Below, piece after piece: positions 56,084 through 64,000 of a stretch of 64,000 nt of DNA. Origin of the DNA: CBDCKN01 sp965219035 (lineage in GTDB: Bacteria > Gemmatimonadota > Gemmatimonadetes > Longimicrobiales > Gaopeijiaceae). The position numbers and the translations under genes were made by a program. The notes beneath the pieces were generated by a model that was not told the origin of the DNA, made no database searches, and worked only from the letters and a program-made list of their open reading frames with translations. The stretch spans positions 124,001-188,000 of the forward strand of contig CBDCMR010000004.1 in assembly GCA_965219035.1 (NCBI GenBank), written 5' to 3'. The first letter of the stretch is position 1, and every line of letters begins with the position of its first letter.

Positions 56084-56415
56084 TGGCCGGCCTGAACGTT
56101 CGCGTCGTCTCCCCGGAGGAGCTCCTGTTCGAGGGCGCGGCTGCCTCGGTGGTCGCACCAGCCTGGGACGGCAAGGTGGGGATACTCCCCAGGCATGCTC
56201 CGATGATCGCTCTTCTCGGGTCGGGGGAGCTGTCCATCAATCTGCCCGAGGGCGGGAGCGAGAGCTTCTTCGTGGCTGGGGGCGTTCTGAAGGTGGAGGG
56301 CTCGGAACTCACGATACTGACGGAGTACGCGGGGTCGGAGGCCCCGGAAGAGCTGCCCTCCGGTGCCAGGGTCGATGTGGGTGCCACTTACGAGGTGATG
56401 GGGGGCGGGGTCTGA
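56083..56415 (+). CDS. atpC: ATP synthase subunit epsilon
   Basis: 110 residues. N-terminal beta-sandwich domain only: NVRVVSPEELLFEGAAASVVAPAWDGKVGILPRHAPMIALLGSGEL (in part). The usual C-terminal two-helix inhibitory domain is mostly missing, giving a short form as in some bacteria. Last gene of the atp operon. Confidence 0.93.
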
Positions 56416-56443
56416 CGACGGTGCCGATGAGAGGCACGGACGG

Positions 56444-57262
56444 ATGAGGCTGGACCTCCACGTACACACGTCGGCGTCCGACGGGGCGTGTGATCCCGGT
56501 GAGGTGGTGACCCTCGCCGGCGAAGCCGGTCTCGATGTCATATCCATCACGGATCACGACACCGTGGCAGGGCTTCCGCAGGCCATGGAGGCGGCTGCCG
56601 GACAGGGCGTGCATGTCGTCCCGGGGGTGGAGGTCAGCAGCACCTTCGAGGACGAGGAATACCACATCCTGGGCTACTTCGTGGATCCGGATGCGCCGTC
56701 TCTCAAGGCCCACCAGCGTAGGGCGGTGGAGGGGCGCGAGCGCAGGATGCTCCAGATGGTGGATCGGCTCCGGCGCCAGGGGCTCCTGATCGAGTACGAC
56801 GACGTCCTGGAGGAGGCGGGTCCCGAGCGCTCGGCCATCGGTCGGCCTCACCTGGCCCGGGCACTGGTGGCTGGGGGGTACGCGTCGTCGACGCCGGATG
56901 CGTTCGCCCGCCTGATCGGTGATGGCCATCCGGCTCACGTCCCGACCCGGCTGTCGACTCCGGGCGAAGCCATCCAGATCATCCTGGACGCTGGGGGCAT
57001 CCCCGTCTGGGCCCATCCCCACGCCGATCTCCTGCCCCGACGCCTTCCCGAGTTTGTCCAGGAGGGGCTCCGCGGCCTGGAGGTCTACCGGCCCCGATCG
57101 CGACCCAATCAGATCCTCGAGCTCGAGCGAGCCGCCAAGGCTTCGGACCTGCTGATGACGGGTGGCTCCGACTGGCACACTCCCGACGCTGGAGCCGCGC
57201 TAGGGGACTTCTTCGTGACCGAAGAGGAGGTGGCGGGCCTTCTGGAAGCTGGAGGGATTTAG
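56444..57262 (+). CDS. PHP-domain phosphoesterase (RNase AM/TrpH type)
   Basis: 272 residues. Metal-binding motifs of the PHP family: DLHVHTSASDG, SITDHDTVAG, VVPGVEVSS, WAHPHAD and GGSDWHTPDA. This family removes phosphate from 3',5'-bisphosphonucleotides or trims RNA 5' ends. Starts 28 bp after atpC and may be carried by the same transcript. Converges with thiE (8 bp). Confidence 0.88.
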   Translation: MRLDLHVHTSASDGACDPGEVVTLAGEAGLDVISITDHDTVAGLPQAMEAAAGQGVHVVPGVEVSSTFEDEEYHILGYFVDPDAPSLKAHQRRAVEGRERRMLQMVDRLRRQGLLIEYDDVLEEAGPERSAIGRPHLARALVAGGYASSTPDAFARLIGDGHPAHVPTRLSTPGEAIQIILDAGGIPVWAHPHADLLPRRLPEFVQEGLRGLEVYRPRSRPNQILELERAAKASDLLMTGGSDWHTPDAGAALGDFFVTEEEVAGLLEAGGI

Positions 57263-57270
57263 ACGGGAGG

Positions 57271-57915
57271 CTACGCGTCGGACCCGAAGGGCCTCAGGAG
57301 CCCCCGCACGGCCTCCTCCGGATCCGGGGCGCTCATGACCGCCCCGATGACCGCGATCCCTCGGGCCCCGACTCCGGCCACATCGGCCGCTCGCTCCGGG
57401 GTGATGCCTCCGATTCCCACCACCGGGATCGACACGGCCTCCACGACACGCTCGAGCCCCGACAGGCCGATCACCTCTCCGGGGTCGGACTTGTTGGTCG
57501 TCGCATAGACCGTGCCGGAGCCGAGGTAGTCGGCGCCGTCCGCCTCGGCTCTTGCGGCTTCTTGGGGATCGTCGGTGGAGTATCCCACGATGAAGTCCCT
57601 GGGGACGGCGGACCGGACTGCCTTGACCGGCGGGTCGTTGGGCCCGAGATGGACTCCGTCGGCGCCGGTAGCGAGGGCGACGTCCAGCCGGTCGTTCACG
57701 AAGAAGAGGGCGCCTGCGGAGCGCACCATGGGAAGGAGTCTCCGAGCCATGGCCGTGACCTCTCGGGCGGTGGCGTCCTTGGCCCTCAGCTGGATAGCCG
57801 GCGCCCCCGCCTCCAGGGCCTGGCTGAGCACGTGCTCGAGTCCGAGGGGCTCGGCCAGGCGCTCATCCGTGATCACCACAAGGCGAAGCCGTCTGCCGAG
57901 CTGAGAGCGATTCAC
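57271..57915 (-). CDS. thiE: Thiamine-phosphate synthase
   Basis: 214 residues. Joins HMP-pyrophosphate and thiazole phosphate. AIQLRAKDATAREV, FFVNDRLDVALATGADGVHLGPND, DYLGSGTVYATTNKSD and PVVGIGGI are conserved TenI/ThiE motifs. Thr/Ser-rich pyrophosphate loop present. Works with the ThiD at 43165-43971, far away in the window. Confidence 0.93.
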   Translation of the reverse strand: MNRSQLGRRLRLVVITDERLAEPLGLEHVLSQALEAGAPAIQLRAKDATAREVTAMARRLLPMVRSAGALFFVNDRLDVALATGADGVHLGPNDPPVKAVRSAVPRDFIVGYSTDDPQEAARAEADGADYLGSGTVYATTNKSDPGEVIGLSGLERVVEAVSIPVVGIGGITPERAADVAGVGARGIAVIGAVMSAPDPEEAVRGLLRPFGSDA

Positions 57916-57942
57916 CGGTGACTGTGCTCCTTCAACAGGCCT

Positions 57943-58953
57943 CTAGGGACGATTCGACTCGTCCCACTCCCTGCGGGCGACCCCACGTGCCCGATTGTGC
58001 TCCTCGAGGCTGTTGGTGAAGAAGTGGCTACCATCCGGGAGCGCTACGAAGTAGAGGTAGGGCTCGTCCGAGGGATAGAGAGCGGCTTGCAGCGCGGCGT
58101 CGCCCGGCGCCCCGATGGGTCCCGGGGGAAGACCCCTCCGGGTGTAGGTGTTGTAGGGACTGTCGGCTACGGAGTCGATGGCCGCGAACAACAGTCGTTC
58201 GCGACGGCCACCCAGAGCATACAGGACGGTCGGATCCGCCTGGAGGAGGTACCCCAGGCGGAGCCGATTGTGGTACACGGCCGAGATGGTGGGCATCTCC
58301 CAAACCTGCCGCACTTCGGCCTGGATGATGGAGGCCAGGGTAACGACCTCCACTTCGCTCATCTCGAGCTCGTCGAGTCGCGCCACCCGCTGGGGTGTCC
58401 ACATCGAGCGGTATTGGTCGATCATGGCCTCCACGACCACGTCGAGGCCGACGCCCCTGGCGAAGCGGTACGTATCGGGGAAGAGGTACCCTTCGAGGCC
58501 GGGACCCGGGACGTTCCAGCGCTCGTGGGCCAAGGGATCCGACAGGCCCGCCCGGACACTGTCCGGATGCTTTTCCGTGACTTCGGCTATCCGATCGACC
58601 ATGGAGGCAAGCGTAAAGCCTTCGGGGATCGTGATTTCCTCAGTGCTGACCCGACCCGTCGTGAGGAACTCGAGGATCTCGCTCCAAGCCCCGCCCGGAA
58701 CCAGGTCGTAGTCCCCTGCTCGGATCTGGCGATCGGCGCCTTTCAGTCGAGCGTAGAGTCGGAATCGACGGGGCCCGATCACGATTCCACGCTCCACCAG
58801 CGTGTCCAGGACGGTCTCGAAGGTCACGCCCGGCGGAACGGTGACCCTCACCGGTTCGCCCGGCTCACCCGAACTGCAGGCGACGTAGGCGAGGCACGCC
58901 ACGAGGGCTTGAGCGAGGAGCAGTGTGGGCCTTCGGAGCCGGGCGGGTCTCAT
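57943..58953 (-). CDS. mltG: Endolytic murein transglycosylase MltG-like, lipoprotein form
   Basis: 336 residues. YceG/MltG domain with VTVPPGVTFETVLDTLVERGIV (in part), LEGYLFPDTYRF, TLASIIQAEVRQVWEMPTISAVYHNRLRLGYLLQADPTVLYALG (in part) containing the catalytic Glu, and GLPPGPIGAPGDAALQAALYP (in part). The N-terminus has LAYVACSSG, a lipobox, where most MltG proteins have a plain membrane anchor. Overlaps ruvX by 4 nt. Confidence 0.92.
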   Translation of the reverse strand: MRPARLRRPTLLLAQALVACLAYVACSSGEPGEPVRVTVPPGVTFETVLDTLVERGIVIGPRRFRLYARLKGADRQIRAGDYDLVPGGAWSEILEFLTTGRVSTEEITIPEGFTLASMVDRIAEVTEKHPDSVRAGLSDPLAHERWNVPGPGLEGYLFPDTYRFARGVGLDVVVEAMIDQYRSMWTPQRVARLDELEMSEVEVVTLASIIQAEVRQVWEMPTISAVYHNRLRLGYLLQADPTVLYALGGRRERLLFAAIDSVADSPYNTYTRRGLPPGPIGAPGDAALQAALYPSDEPYLYFVALPDGSHFFTNSLEEHNRARGVARREWDESNRP

Positions 58954-59375
58954 GAGCCTCTCTGTGTGTCCAGCCAGCTCTGAAGGATCAGCACGGCGGC
59001 AGCCGCATCCATTCGGCCTTTCTCCTCTCTCTTGCTCTTGGGGAGACCGAGGCTCCGGACCGCCCGCTCGGCCCGGACGGAGGTGAAGCGCTCATCCACG
59101 AGCTGGACTGGCAGCCCCGACCGCTCTCCCAGCTTGCCGGCGACGTCCCGCACCGTGCGCGTCCAGTCCGTGTCGTCTCCCGAAAGGGCCAAAGGAAGTC
59201 CCACCACGATGACCTGGACCCCATACTCCTCGGCGAACTCTTCGAGGGCTCGAAGGGGCATGCGCTTGCCCGCTCTCCGCCGGAGGGTGGGGAGTGGTTG
59301 GGCGATTACGCCGGTCGGGTCGCTAACTGCGACACCGACCCGCCGCTCGCCGAAATCGATTCCCAGGGCGCGCAT
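58950..59375 (-). CDS. ruvX: Holliday junction resolvase-like RuvX/YqgF
   Basis: 141 residues. RNase H-fold nuclease, also linked to 16S rRNA processing. GIDFGERRVGVAVSDP with the first catalytic Asp, VVGLPLALSGDD, VDERFTSVRAERA and the final RMDAAAAVLILQSWLD with the last acidic residue. Upstream of mltG, a common pair. Confidence 0.95.
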   Translation of the reverse strand: MRALGIDFGERRVGVAVSDPTGVIAQPLPTLRRRAGKRMPLRALEEFAEEYGVQVIVVGLPLALSGDDTDWTRTVRDVAGKLGERSGLPVQLVDERFTSVRAERAVRSLGLPKSKREEKGRMDAAAAVLILQSWLDTQRGS

Positions 59376-59402
59376 ATCCCCGTTACGAAGGGTTCGGATA
59401 CA

Positions 59403-59432
59403 TTAGTACATACGACCGGTGCTCAATATACA
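59403..59432 (+). promoter_or_regulatory. Possible promoter of the YtxH-like gene
   Basis: TTAGTA (59403-59408) and TATACA (59427-59432) 18 bp apart in the only AT-rich stretch of the 192-bp gap between ruvX and the YtxH-like gene. Confidence 0.35.
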
Positions 59433-59567
59433 CCCGGAGTGGCCCTTTCCGGCCGGTCCGGGTGACGAAGACGACAACTCGAAGCGGGGTGCGCCGGCGT
59501 CGGAGACGACGGCTGGGCACGTGGCGCGGCTCGCCCCACTTCTTCAACAGGCTTTTAGGAGTCGACG

Positions 59568-59816
59568 ATGGAATACGACCAGGATGCGAATGCCATGAAC
59601 TTCGTATCCGGCTTCCTTCTAGGGGCTATCGTCGGAGCGGGCATCGCCCTGCTCGCGGCCCCGGATGCCGGAAACCGGACCCGTCGAAAGATCCGTCGGG
59701 TGGCAGGAGGGCTGAAGGACTCCGCTACGGATCAGCTGGACGATTTCGCGGAGGATGTGAAGGCGAGGGTAGACGATGCGGTCCGTGGGGCCCGCAAGCG
59801 CTTGATAGCGAAGTGA
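59568..59816 (+). CDS. YtxH-domain small membrane protein
   Basis: 82 residues. One membrane helix with the YtxH pattern FVSGFLLGAIVGAGIALLAAPDAGNRTRRKIRR (in part: GFLLGAIVGAGIALLAAPDA), then an amphipathic charged helix. Members are often stress-linked; function unknown. Stands 16 bp before the nucleoside phosphorylase. Confidence 0.82.
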   Translation: MEYDQDANAMNFVSGFLLGAIVGAGIALLAAPDAGNRTRRKIRRVAGGLKDSATDQLDDFAEDVKARVDDAVRGARKRLIAK

Positions 59817-59832
59817 CGAGGGCGGAGCCTCG

Positions 59833-61167
59833 TTGATTCCCTCCCGCATCATCGAGGAGAAACGGGACGGCCACGAGCTCGATCCTGAGGATCTTGAGGC
59901 CTTTCTGAGGGCATACCTCGAGGACGAGCTACCCCACTATCAGATGTCCGCCTTCCTCATGGCGGTTCTCTTCCAGGGGCTCTCCTCCGGGGAGCTCGAG
60001 TGCCTCGTAGAGGTCATGCTCCATTCCGGTGACGTGCTGGAGCTGGACCACCTCCCCGGTTCGAAGATGGACAAACACTCCACGGGTGGCGTGGGTGACA
60101 ACGTCTCTCTGGTCCTCGCCCCTCTGGCCGCGGAGCTCGGCCTTTTCGTCCCAATGATGTCGGGCCGCGGCCTGGGGCATTCCGGCGGCACCCTCGACAA
60201 GCTCGAGGCCATCCCCGGCTTTCGCACCGATGTGAGCCTCTCCGAGTTCGGGGATATCCTCGAAAGCGTGGGGTGCGCCATGATCGGCCAGACCGCCGAG
60301 ATCGCGCCTCTGGACAAGCGCCTCTACGAGCTGCGCAGCGTCACCGGGGCCGTGCCGGCCATCCCCTTGATCTCCGCCAGCATCATGAGCAAGAAGCTCG
60401 CGGAGGGGCTGGACGGGCTCGTTCTCGACGTTAAGGCGGGCTCCGGGGCCTTTCTCCCGGATCCGGAGGACACACTGGCACTGGCGCGGACCATGGTGGA
60501 CATCGGGAGTAGGCGGGGCACCCCCACCGTGGCCCTCGTCACGGCCATGGACCGTCCCCTGGGACGGGCCATCGGAAACGCCTTGGAGGTGGGCGAGGCG
60601 GTCGAGTGCCTCGGGGGCGAAGGGCCTTCCGATCTCAGGGACGTCGTGGTGGCATTGACCGGTGAGATGCTCGTGCTGGGCGGGGCGGCGTCCGACGCGG
60701 CAGAAGCCGAGGACCGCTGCCGCGAGACCCTGGCATCGGGAGCGGCCTTGGAGCGGTTCGGTCGACTCGTCGATGCCCAGGGGGGAGACGCGTCGATCAT
60801 CGGGGCCCCCGACCGCCTGCCGCGTGCACCGGTGCATGTGGAGGTCCGCGCTGAGGCGGATGGGGTCGTCCAGGAAGTGTCTCCCCGGCCCCTCGGCCAT
60901 GCGGTGGTGGAGATGGGTGGGGGTCGCCGGGAAATAGGAGACACCATCGATCCCGGGGTCGGGTTCGTGGTGTCGGCTCACCCGGGCGATCACCTGGCTT
61001 CCGGTGAATTGTTGGGCGAGGTGCACGCCACGGACGAGGCTTCGGCGGAGATGGCGGTCCGTGCCTTGAGGGAGGCGGTTCGGATCGGCTTGGAGGCAGA
61101 TCTGCCGGCTTTACCCCTGATCTCGCACCGCGTCACCCAGGACGGCGTAGAGGTGCTCGACTCCTAG
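59833..61167 (+). CDS. Pyrimidine-nucleoside / thymidine phosphorylase
   Basis: 444 residues, TTG start. PSRIIEEKRDGHELDPEDLEAFLRAYLEDELPHYQMSAFLMA (in part) is the N-terminal helical domain; KMDKHSTGGVGDNVSLVLAPL is the phosphate-binding signature; MMSGRGLGHSGGTLDKLEAIPGF and SKKLAEGLDGLVLDVKAGSGAF follow. Degrades thymidine/uridine/deoxyuridine with phosphate. Whether DeoA or Pdp type cannot be decided here. Confidence 0.94.
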   Translation: MIPSRIIEEKRDGHELDPEDLEAFLRAYLEDELPHYQMSAFLMAVLFQGLSSGELECLVEVMLHSGDVLELDHLPGSKMDKHSTGGVGDNVSLVLAPLAAELGLFVPMMSGRGLGHSGGTLDKLEAIPGFRTDVSLSEFGDILESVGCAMIGQTAEIAPLDKRLYELRSVTGAVPAIPLISASIMSKKLAEGLDGLVLDVKAGSGAFLPDPEDTLALARTMVDIGSRRGTPTVALVTAMDRPLGRAIGNALEVGEAVECLGGEGPSDLRDVVVALTGEMLVLGGAASDAAEAEDRCRETLASGAALERFGRLVDAQGGDASIIGAPDRLPRAPVHVEVRAEADGVVQEVSPRPLGHAVVEMGGGRREIGDTIDPGVGFVVSAHPGDHLASGELLGEVHATDEASAEMAVRALREAVRIGLEADLPALPLISHRVTQDGVEVLDS

Positions 61168-61226
61168 GGAGCCGCTCGACGTCGGGGGTCAGAAGCGGCT
61201 GTCCCCCACGGCGCCAGAACCGGAGC

Positions 61227-63362
61227 TCAGTTCCCCCTCTCGCCGATGTCGGCGGGGATCCGGAAGAGGCGGGAGTCGTCACGATCGCAGTACTCGGTAG
61301 GCTCCGTTCCAGGCAGGAAGAGCTCCAGGATCTGGTCCTCCTGGGGGCACCACTGAGACGCCAGCTTCCCGGTGGTCTTGTCGATCAGCCGGGTGACGAG
61401 GCCCTCCGGGATCGGCCACGGCTCGGGGATGGGCAGGACCGGCTCGCGCATTTCCTCGTCGAGGGCCTCCGGATCCCCGTAGTAGACGCGACGCATGAAG
61501 CTCCCCCACACGGGGGCGGCGTCCCCTCCACCGGTGGCGGAAGGTCGGATCTCCCGGGGCAGGTCCAACCCGAACCACACGGTGGCCAGGAGGTTCGGCG
61601 TGACCCCGTTAAACCAGACGTCGGTGCCGTCGTTGGTCGTGCCGGTCTTTCCCGCGGCCACCACTTCCCGATCGAGCCCAGCCACGATGCGAATGGCGAT
61701 GTTCCCGGTACCCCCGTCCACCACGCCTTGCAGCATGGAGATCATGATCCGGGCCACCAGAGGATCCAGGACCTGTGTCCGCTCTGGCTCTGGATCCCAG
61801 ATGATGCGGCCCTGGGCGTCCTCTACCCTCAGGATGGGGAAGGGACGCACCTTGGTGCCCTGGTTCGCGAAGGTGGAGTAGGCCTCCGCCATCTCGAGGG
61901 GGATCACCTCGGCCGCCCCGATGGCGGTGGACGGGAAGCGCTCGATCTCACTCCTGATCCCCATCCGCCGGGCCGTCTGCGCCACGCTCTCGAGCCCCAC
62001 CTCCTGGGCCAGCTTGATGGCAATGATGTTCTGCGACTTCATGAGGCCCGTGCGGAGGGTCATGGGCCCTTCGAACCGGTTGGAGAAGTTGGCTGGCCTC
62101 CACTCGGTGCCGTCGACCTGCATGGTCACCACCGGCGCGTCCAGCACCACGAACGTCGGGGGAATGCGGGCGGCCACGGCGGCGGTGTAGACGAACGGCT
62201 TGAACCCGGAGCCGGCCTGCCGGAGCGCCTGAGTCGCCCGGTTGAACTTCGACACCTGGAAGTCCCGTCCACCGATCATGGCCCGGACGGAGCCAGTCCA
62301 CGGATCGAGCGCCACGAAGAGCCCCTGCACGTAGAGAAGCTCTGAGACGTCGACTCCTGCGGCGACGGAGTCCTGGTAGGCCTCGTAGGTCAAGTGCTCG
62401 AAGCCGGGGCGGGCCTCGATGCGCGCCCACCCATCTCTCATGGAGACCTCGGCGGCCCGCTGCATGCGGACGTCCAGGGTGGTGTAGATCCTCAAGCCCG
62501 CCGTGTAGAGCTTGCTCCCGAAGCGGTCGTCCAGAATCTGGCGGACCCACTCCTCGAAGTACGGGGCGATGCTTCCACCCGCCACGGCCCGTTTGGTCGG
62601 GATGGCGGCGGCCGTGTACCGCTCCAGATCCTCCGGAGGGAGGAAGCTCTGCTCCACCATGCGCCGTAGCACCAGGTCACGGCGCCGCCGCGCGTTCTCG
62701 GGGCGGAGAAGGGGGCTGTAGTAGGCGGGCAGGTTGGGGATGGCCGCCAGGAGTGCCGTCTCCGCAGGATTCAGCTCCGACGCGTTCTTGGCGAAGTAGT
62801 TCCGGGCAGCGGTCTGGATGCCCCACCGGCCGTGACCGTAGTTGATCTCGTTGACGTAGGCTTCGAGGATCTGGTCTTTCGTGTACGATCGCTCGAGGGC
62901 GAACGCCACCTGGAGCTCCTTCAGCTTCCGTACGAAGCGTCGCTCGAACCCGATCTGGCTCTCGAACATGTTTCGGGCGAGCTGCTGGGTGATGGTGCTC
63001 CCCCCTCCCAGATTACGCCCCGTCAGCAGACCGACCACCGCCCTGACAACTCCGCGGATGTCCACGCCGTGGTGGTCGTAGAAGCGCTTGTCCTCCACCG
63101 CAACGAAAGCGTGCCGCACGTAGTCCGGGAGTGCGTTGATGGACACGGGAGTGCGACGCTCGATGCCGATCTCCGCGAGGAGCCTGCCGTCGTGGCTGTA
63201 AAGCTTGCTGGTCTGCTCGGGCTCGAAGGTGCGGATCTGGGCGACGGAAGGACAGTCAGAGCAGAGGTTCTGCCAAGATCCCCACGCCAACCCGGACCCC
63301 ACCCCGACCAGGAGGAAGACGGTGAGAAGCAACAGCCGGGGACGCCATGGCTTCTTGATCAC
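61227..63362 (-). CDS. Bifunctional penicillin-binding protein 1A-type
   Basis: 711 residues, GTG start. One N-terminal membrane helix (LLLLTVFLLVGVGSGLAWGS). Glycosyltransferase 51 domain with catalytic Glu in FVAVEDKRFYDHHGVD and GGGSTITQQLARNMF. Transpeptidase domain with the active-site Ser in GSGFKPFVYTAAV (SxxK), SQN motif in KSQNIIAIKLA, and KTGTTNDGTDVWFNG. Builds peptidoglycan. The start overlaps a small upstream ORF (GTGA). Confidence 0.95.
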   Translation of the reverse strand: MIKKPWRPRLLLLTVFLLVGVGSGLAWGSWQNLCSDCPSVAQIRTFEPEQTSKLYSHDGRLLAEIGIERRTPVSINALPDYVRHAFVAVEDKRFYDHHGVDIRGVVRAVVGLLTGRNLGGGSTITQQLARNMFESQIGFERRFVRKLKELQVAFALERSYTKDQILEAYVNEINYGHGRWGIQTAARNYFAKNASELNPAETALLAAIPNLPAYYSPLLRPENARRRRDLVLRRMVEQSFLPPEDLERYTAAAIPTKRAVAGGSIAPYFEEWVRQILDDRFGSKLYTAGLRIYTTLDVRMQRAAEVSMRDGWARIEARPGFEHLTYEAYQDSVAAGVDVSELLYVQGLFVALDPWTGSVRAMIGGRDFQVSKFNRATQALRQAGSGFKPFVYTAAVAARIPPTFVVLDAPVVTMQVDGTEWRPANFSNRFEGPMTLRTGLMKSQNIIAIKLAQEVGLESVAQTARRMGIRSEIERFPSTAIGAAEVIPLEMAEAYSTFANQGTKVRPFPILRVEDAQGRIIWDPEPERTQVLDPLVARIMISMLQGVVDGGTGNIAIRIVAGLDREVVAAGKTGTTNDGTDVWFNGVTPNLLATVWFGLDLPREIRPSATGGGDAAPVWGSFMRRVYYGDPEALDEEMREPVLPIPEPWPIPEGLVTRLIDKTTGKLASQWCPQEDQILELFLPGTEPTEYCDRDDSRLFRIPADIGERGN

Positions 63363-63577
63363 GGATTCGTTCTCCGTCGGTTCATGTGCGGCTCGGACCC
63401 CGCGCTGCGGTTCGGGCCTCGTGCGGTGGCTCGGCCCCCTGCCGGAGCGCCGACACGGGGACGCTCTCGGACAATCTCGAAGTACCGGTCAGGGACCACC
63501 AGGGTCCCTACCATCGCGGGAGCTCCCACGTGTTTGCAGCTTTCATGCCATGAACCGGGTGTCGTGACATTCGTCAC
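63359..63577 (-). CDS. Possible small gene upstream of PBP1A
   Basis: 72 residues (ATG 63577). Its TGA overlaps the PBP1A GTG as GTGA, which hints at translational coupling. The sequence has no motif I know; codon use is not clearly that of a gene. It may equally be non-coding leader. Confidence 0.25.
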   Translation of the reverse strand: MTNVTTPGSWHESCKHVGAPAMVGTLVVPDRYFEIVRERPRVGAPAGGRATARGPNRSAGSEPHMNRRRTNP

Positions 63578-63624
63578 CGGCCGGTGTAGACACCGACGGC
63601 TCGTCCTTCACACCAGAGACGCAC

Positions 63625-64000
63625 ATGAAGCGGACCACTCTCGCATTCGCTATCCTGATCTCCAGCCCTGCTCTGGCGTGTGGTGGAGGTGGTGGAGCGG
63701 GCGGGCCCAGGGAGAGCGCCGCGCAACAGCCGGAGGGCGTGCTTGGTCCGCGAGATCTGGGGCGTGTTGACGCAGACCGCTTCAGGGCAGCCATGGATGC
63801 CGTGGTCGTCGGCCGCTTCGGCCATACGCTGAGTCGCCAGGAGGAGCAGCTTCGGACGGTGACCTACGAGTTCGAGTGGAAGTCACGGGATCCCACGCCG
63901 GAAGGGCGCTCGGCCGGGTACACTGACACCCGCTACCGGATCACCATCCAGGGTCGCAGGGGGGCGGCCGGTAGAGGAGGGACGTCCACCCCCTTCCGCT
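63625..64000 (+). CDS. Hypothetical lipoprotein (3' end outside the window)
   Basis: 125 residues visible from ATG 63625. Signal peptide MKRTTLAFAILISSPALAC with lipobox LALAC-type cleavage before GGGGGAGG. The mature part begins Gly/Ala/Pro/Gln-rich and then becomes mixed (RVDADRFRAAMDAVVVGRFG, LRTVTYEFEWKSRDPTPEG). No domain recognised. Divergent from PBP1A across ~260 bp that otherwise hold only the small ORF above and a GTGAC-attc-GTCAC dyad at about 63563. Confidence 0.75.
   Translation, partial: MKRTTLAFAILISSPALACGGGGGAGGPRESAAQQPEGVLGPRDLGRVDADRFRAAMDAVVVGRFGHTLSRQEEQLRTVTYEFEWKSRDPTPEGRSAGYTDTRYRITIQGRRGAAGRGGTSTPFR

Overview
The window is high-GC bacterial chromosome, almost fully coding, from an organism with an outer membrane: it has lipoproteins, a type IV pilus system, PBP1A, MltG and HtrA. 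The gene set, the abundant sigma-54 activators and two TMTC-like membrane glycosyltransferases fit Gemmatimonadota or a neighbouring phylum. That placement is inference; no 16S gene is present to settle it.

Layout. (1) 1-1532: adenine deaminase, minus strand, cut by the window start. (2) 1651-16000: type IV pilus region. It holds a PilS/PilR pair, a dolichol-phosphate-mannose-synthase-like GT2, two tandem TMTC-like O-mannosyltransferase homologues with TPR tails, and two PilA-like pilins behind a textbook -24/-12 promoter. Next comes a second kinase/regulator pair, both frameshifted, then FimT-, PilV- and PilW-like minor pilins. The last is broken by an IS3-family element, and a strong terminator closes the region. 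(3) 16067-28408: aroC-aroK-topA-trmFO-xerC-hslV-hslU, then gcvT, moaB and an orphan sigma-54 activator with a degenerate receiver. (4) 28419-39487, minus strand: tRNA-Leu(UAG)-tig-clpP-clpX-lon-engB-lipoprotein, and dnaK followed by htrA, together a protein quality control block. (5) 39660-48733: rhomboid protease, NupC transporter, purine nucleoside phosphorylase, ThiD, a SpoU methyltransferase, prepilin peptidase, a gamma-carbonic-anhydrase-like protein with a zinc ribbon, a CNNM/CBS protein and MoxR. (6) 49048-56415: complete F-type ATP synthase operon (atpZ/I-like, I-like, B, E, F, H, A, G, D, C). (7) 56444-64000: PHP phosphoesterase, ThiE, MltG, RuvX, YtxH-like protein, pyrimidine nucleoside phosphorylase, PBP1A and a partial lipoprotein.

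Three themes stand out. First, the pilus region looks like a pilin glycosylation and expression unit: PilSR presumably fires the sigma-54 promoter, and the GT2 would make a polyprenyl-phosphate sugar for the two TMTC-like enzymes. Second, a family of short inverted-repeat elements (ends TAGTGT...ACACTA, core TGGCCGAGACACTT) occurs at least six times between genes. In three cases its terminal TAG is the stop codon of the preceding gene. A separate 211-bp element with 22-bp perfect inverted ends sits between punA and thiD. Third, the stretch 10.6-15.9 kb carries three independent lesions in neighbouring genes and looks like a decaying second pilus-regulation locus.
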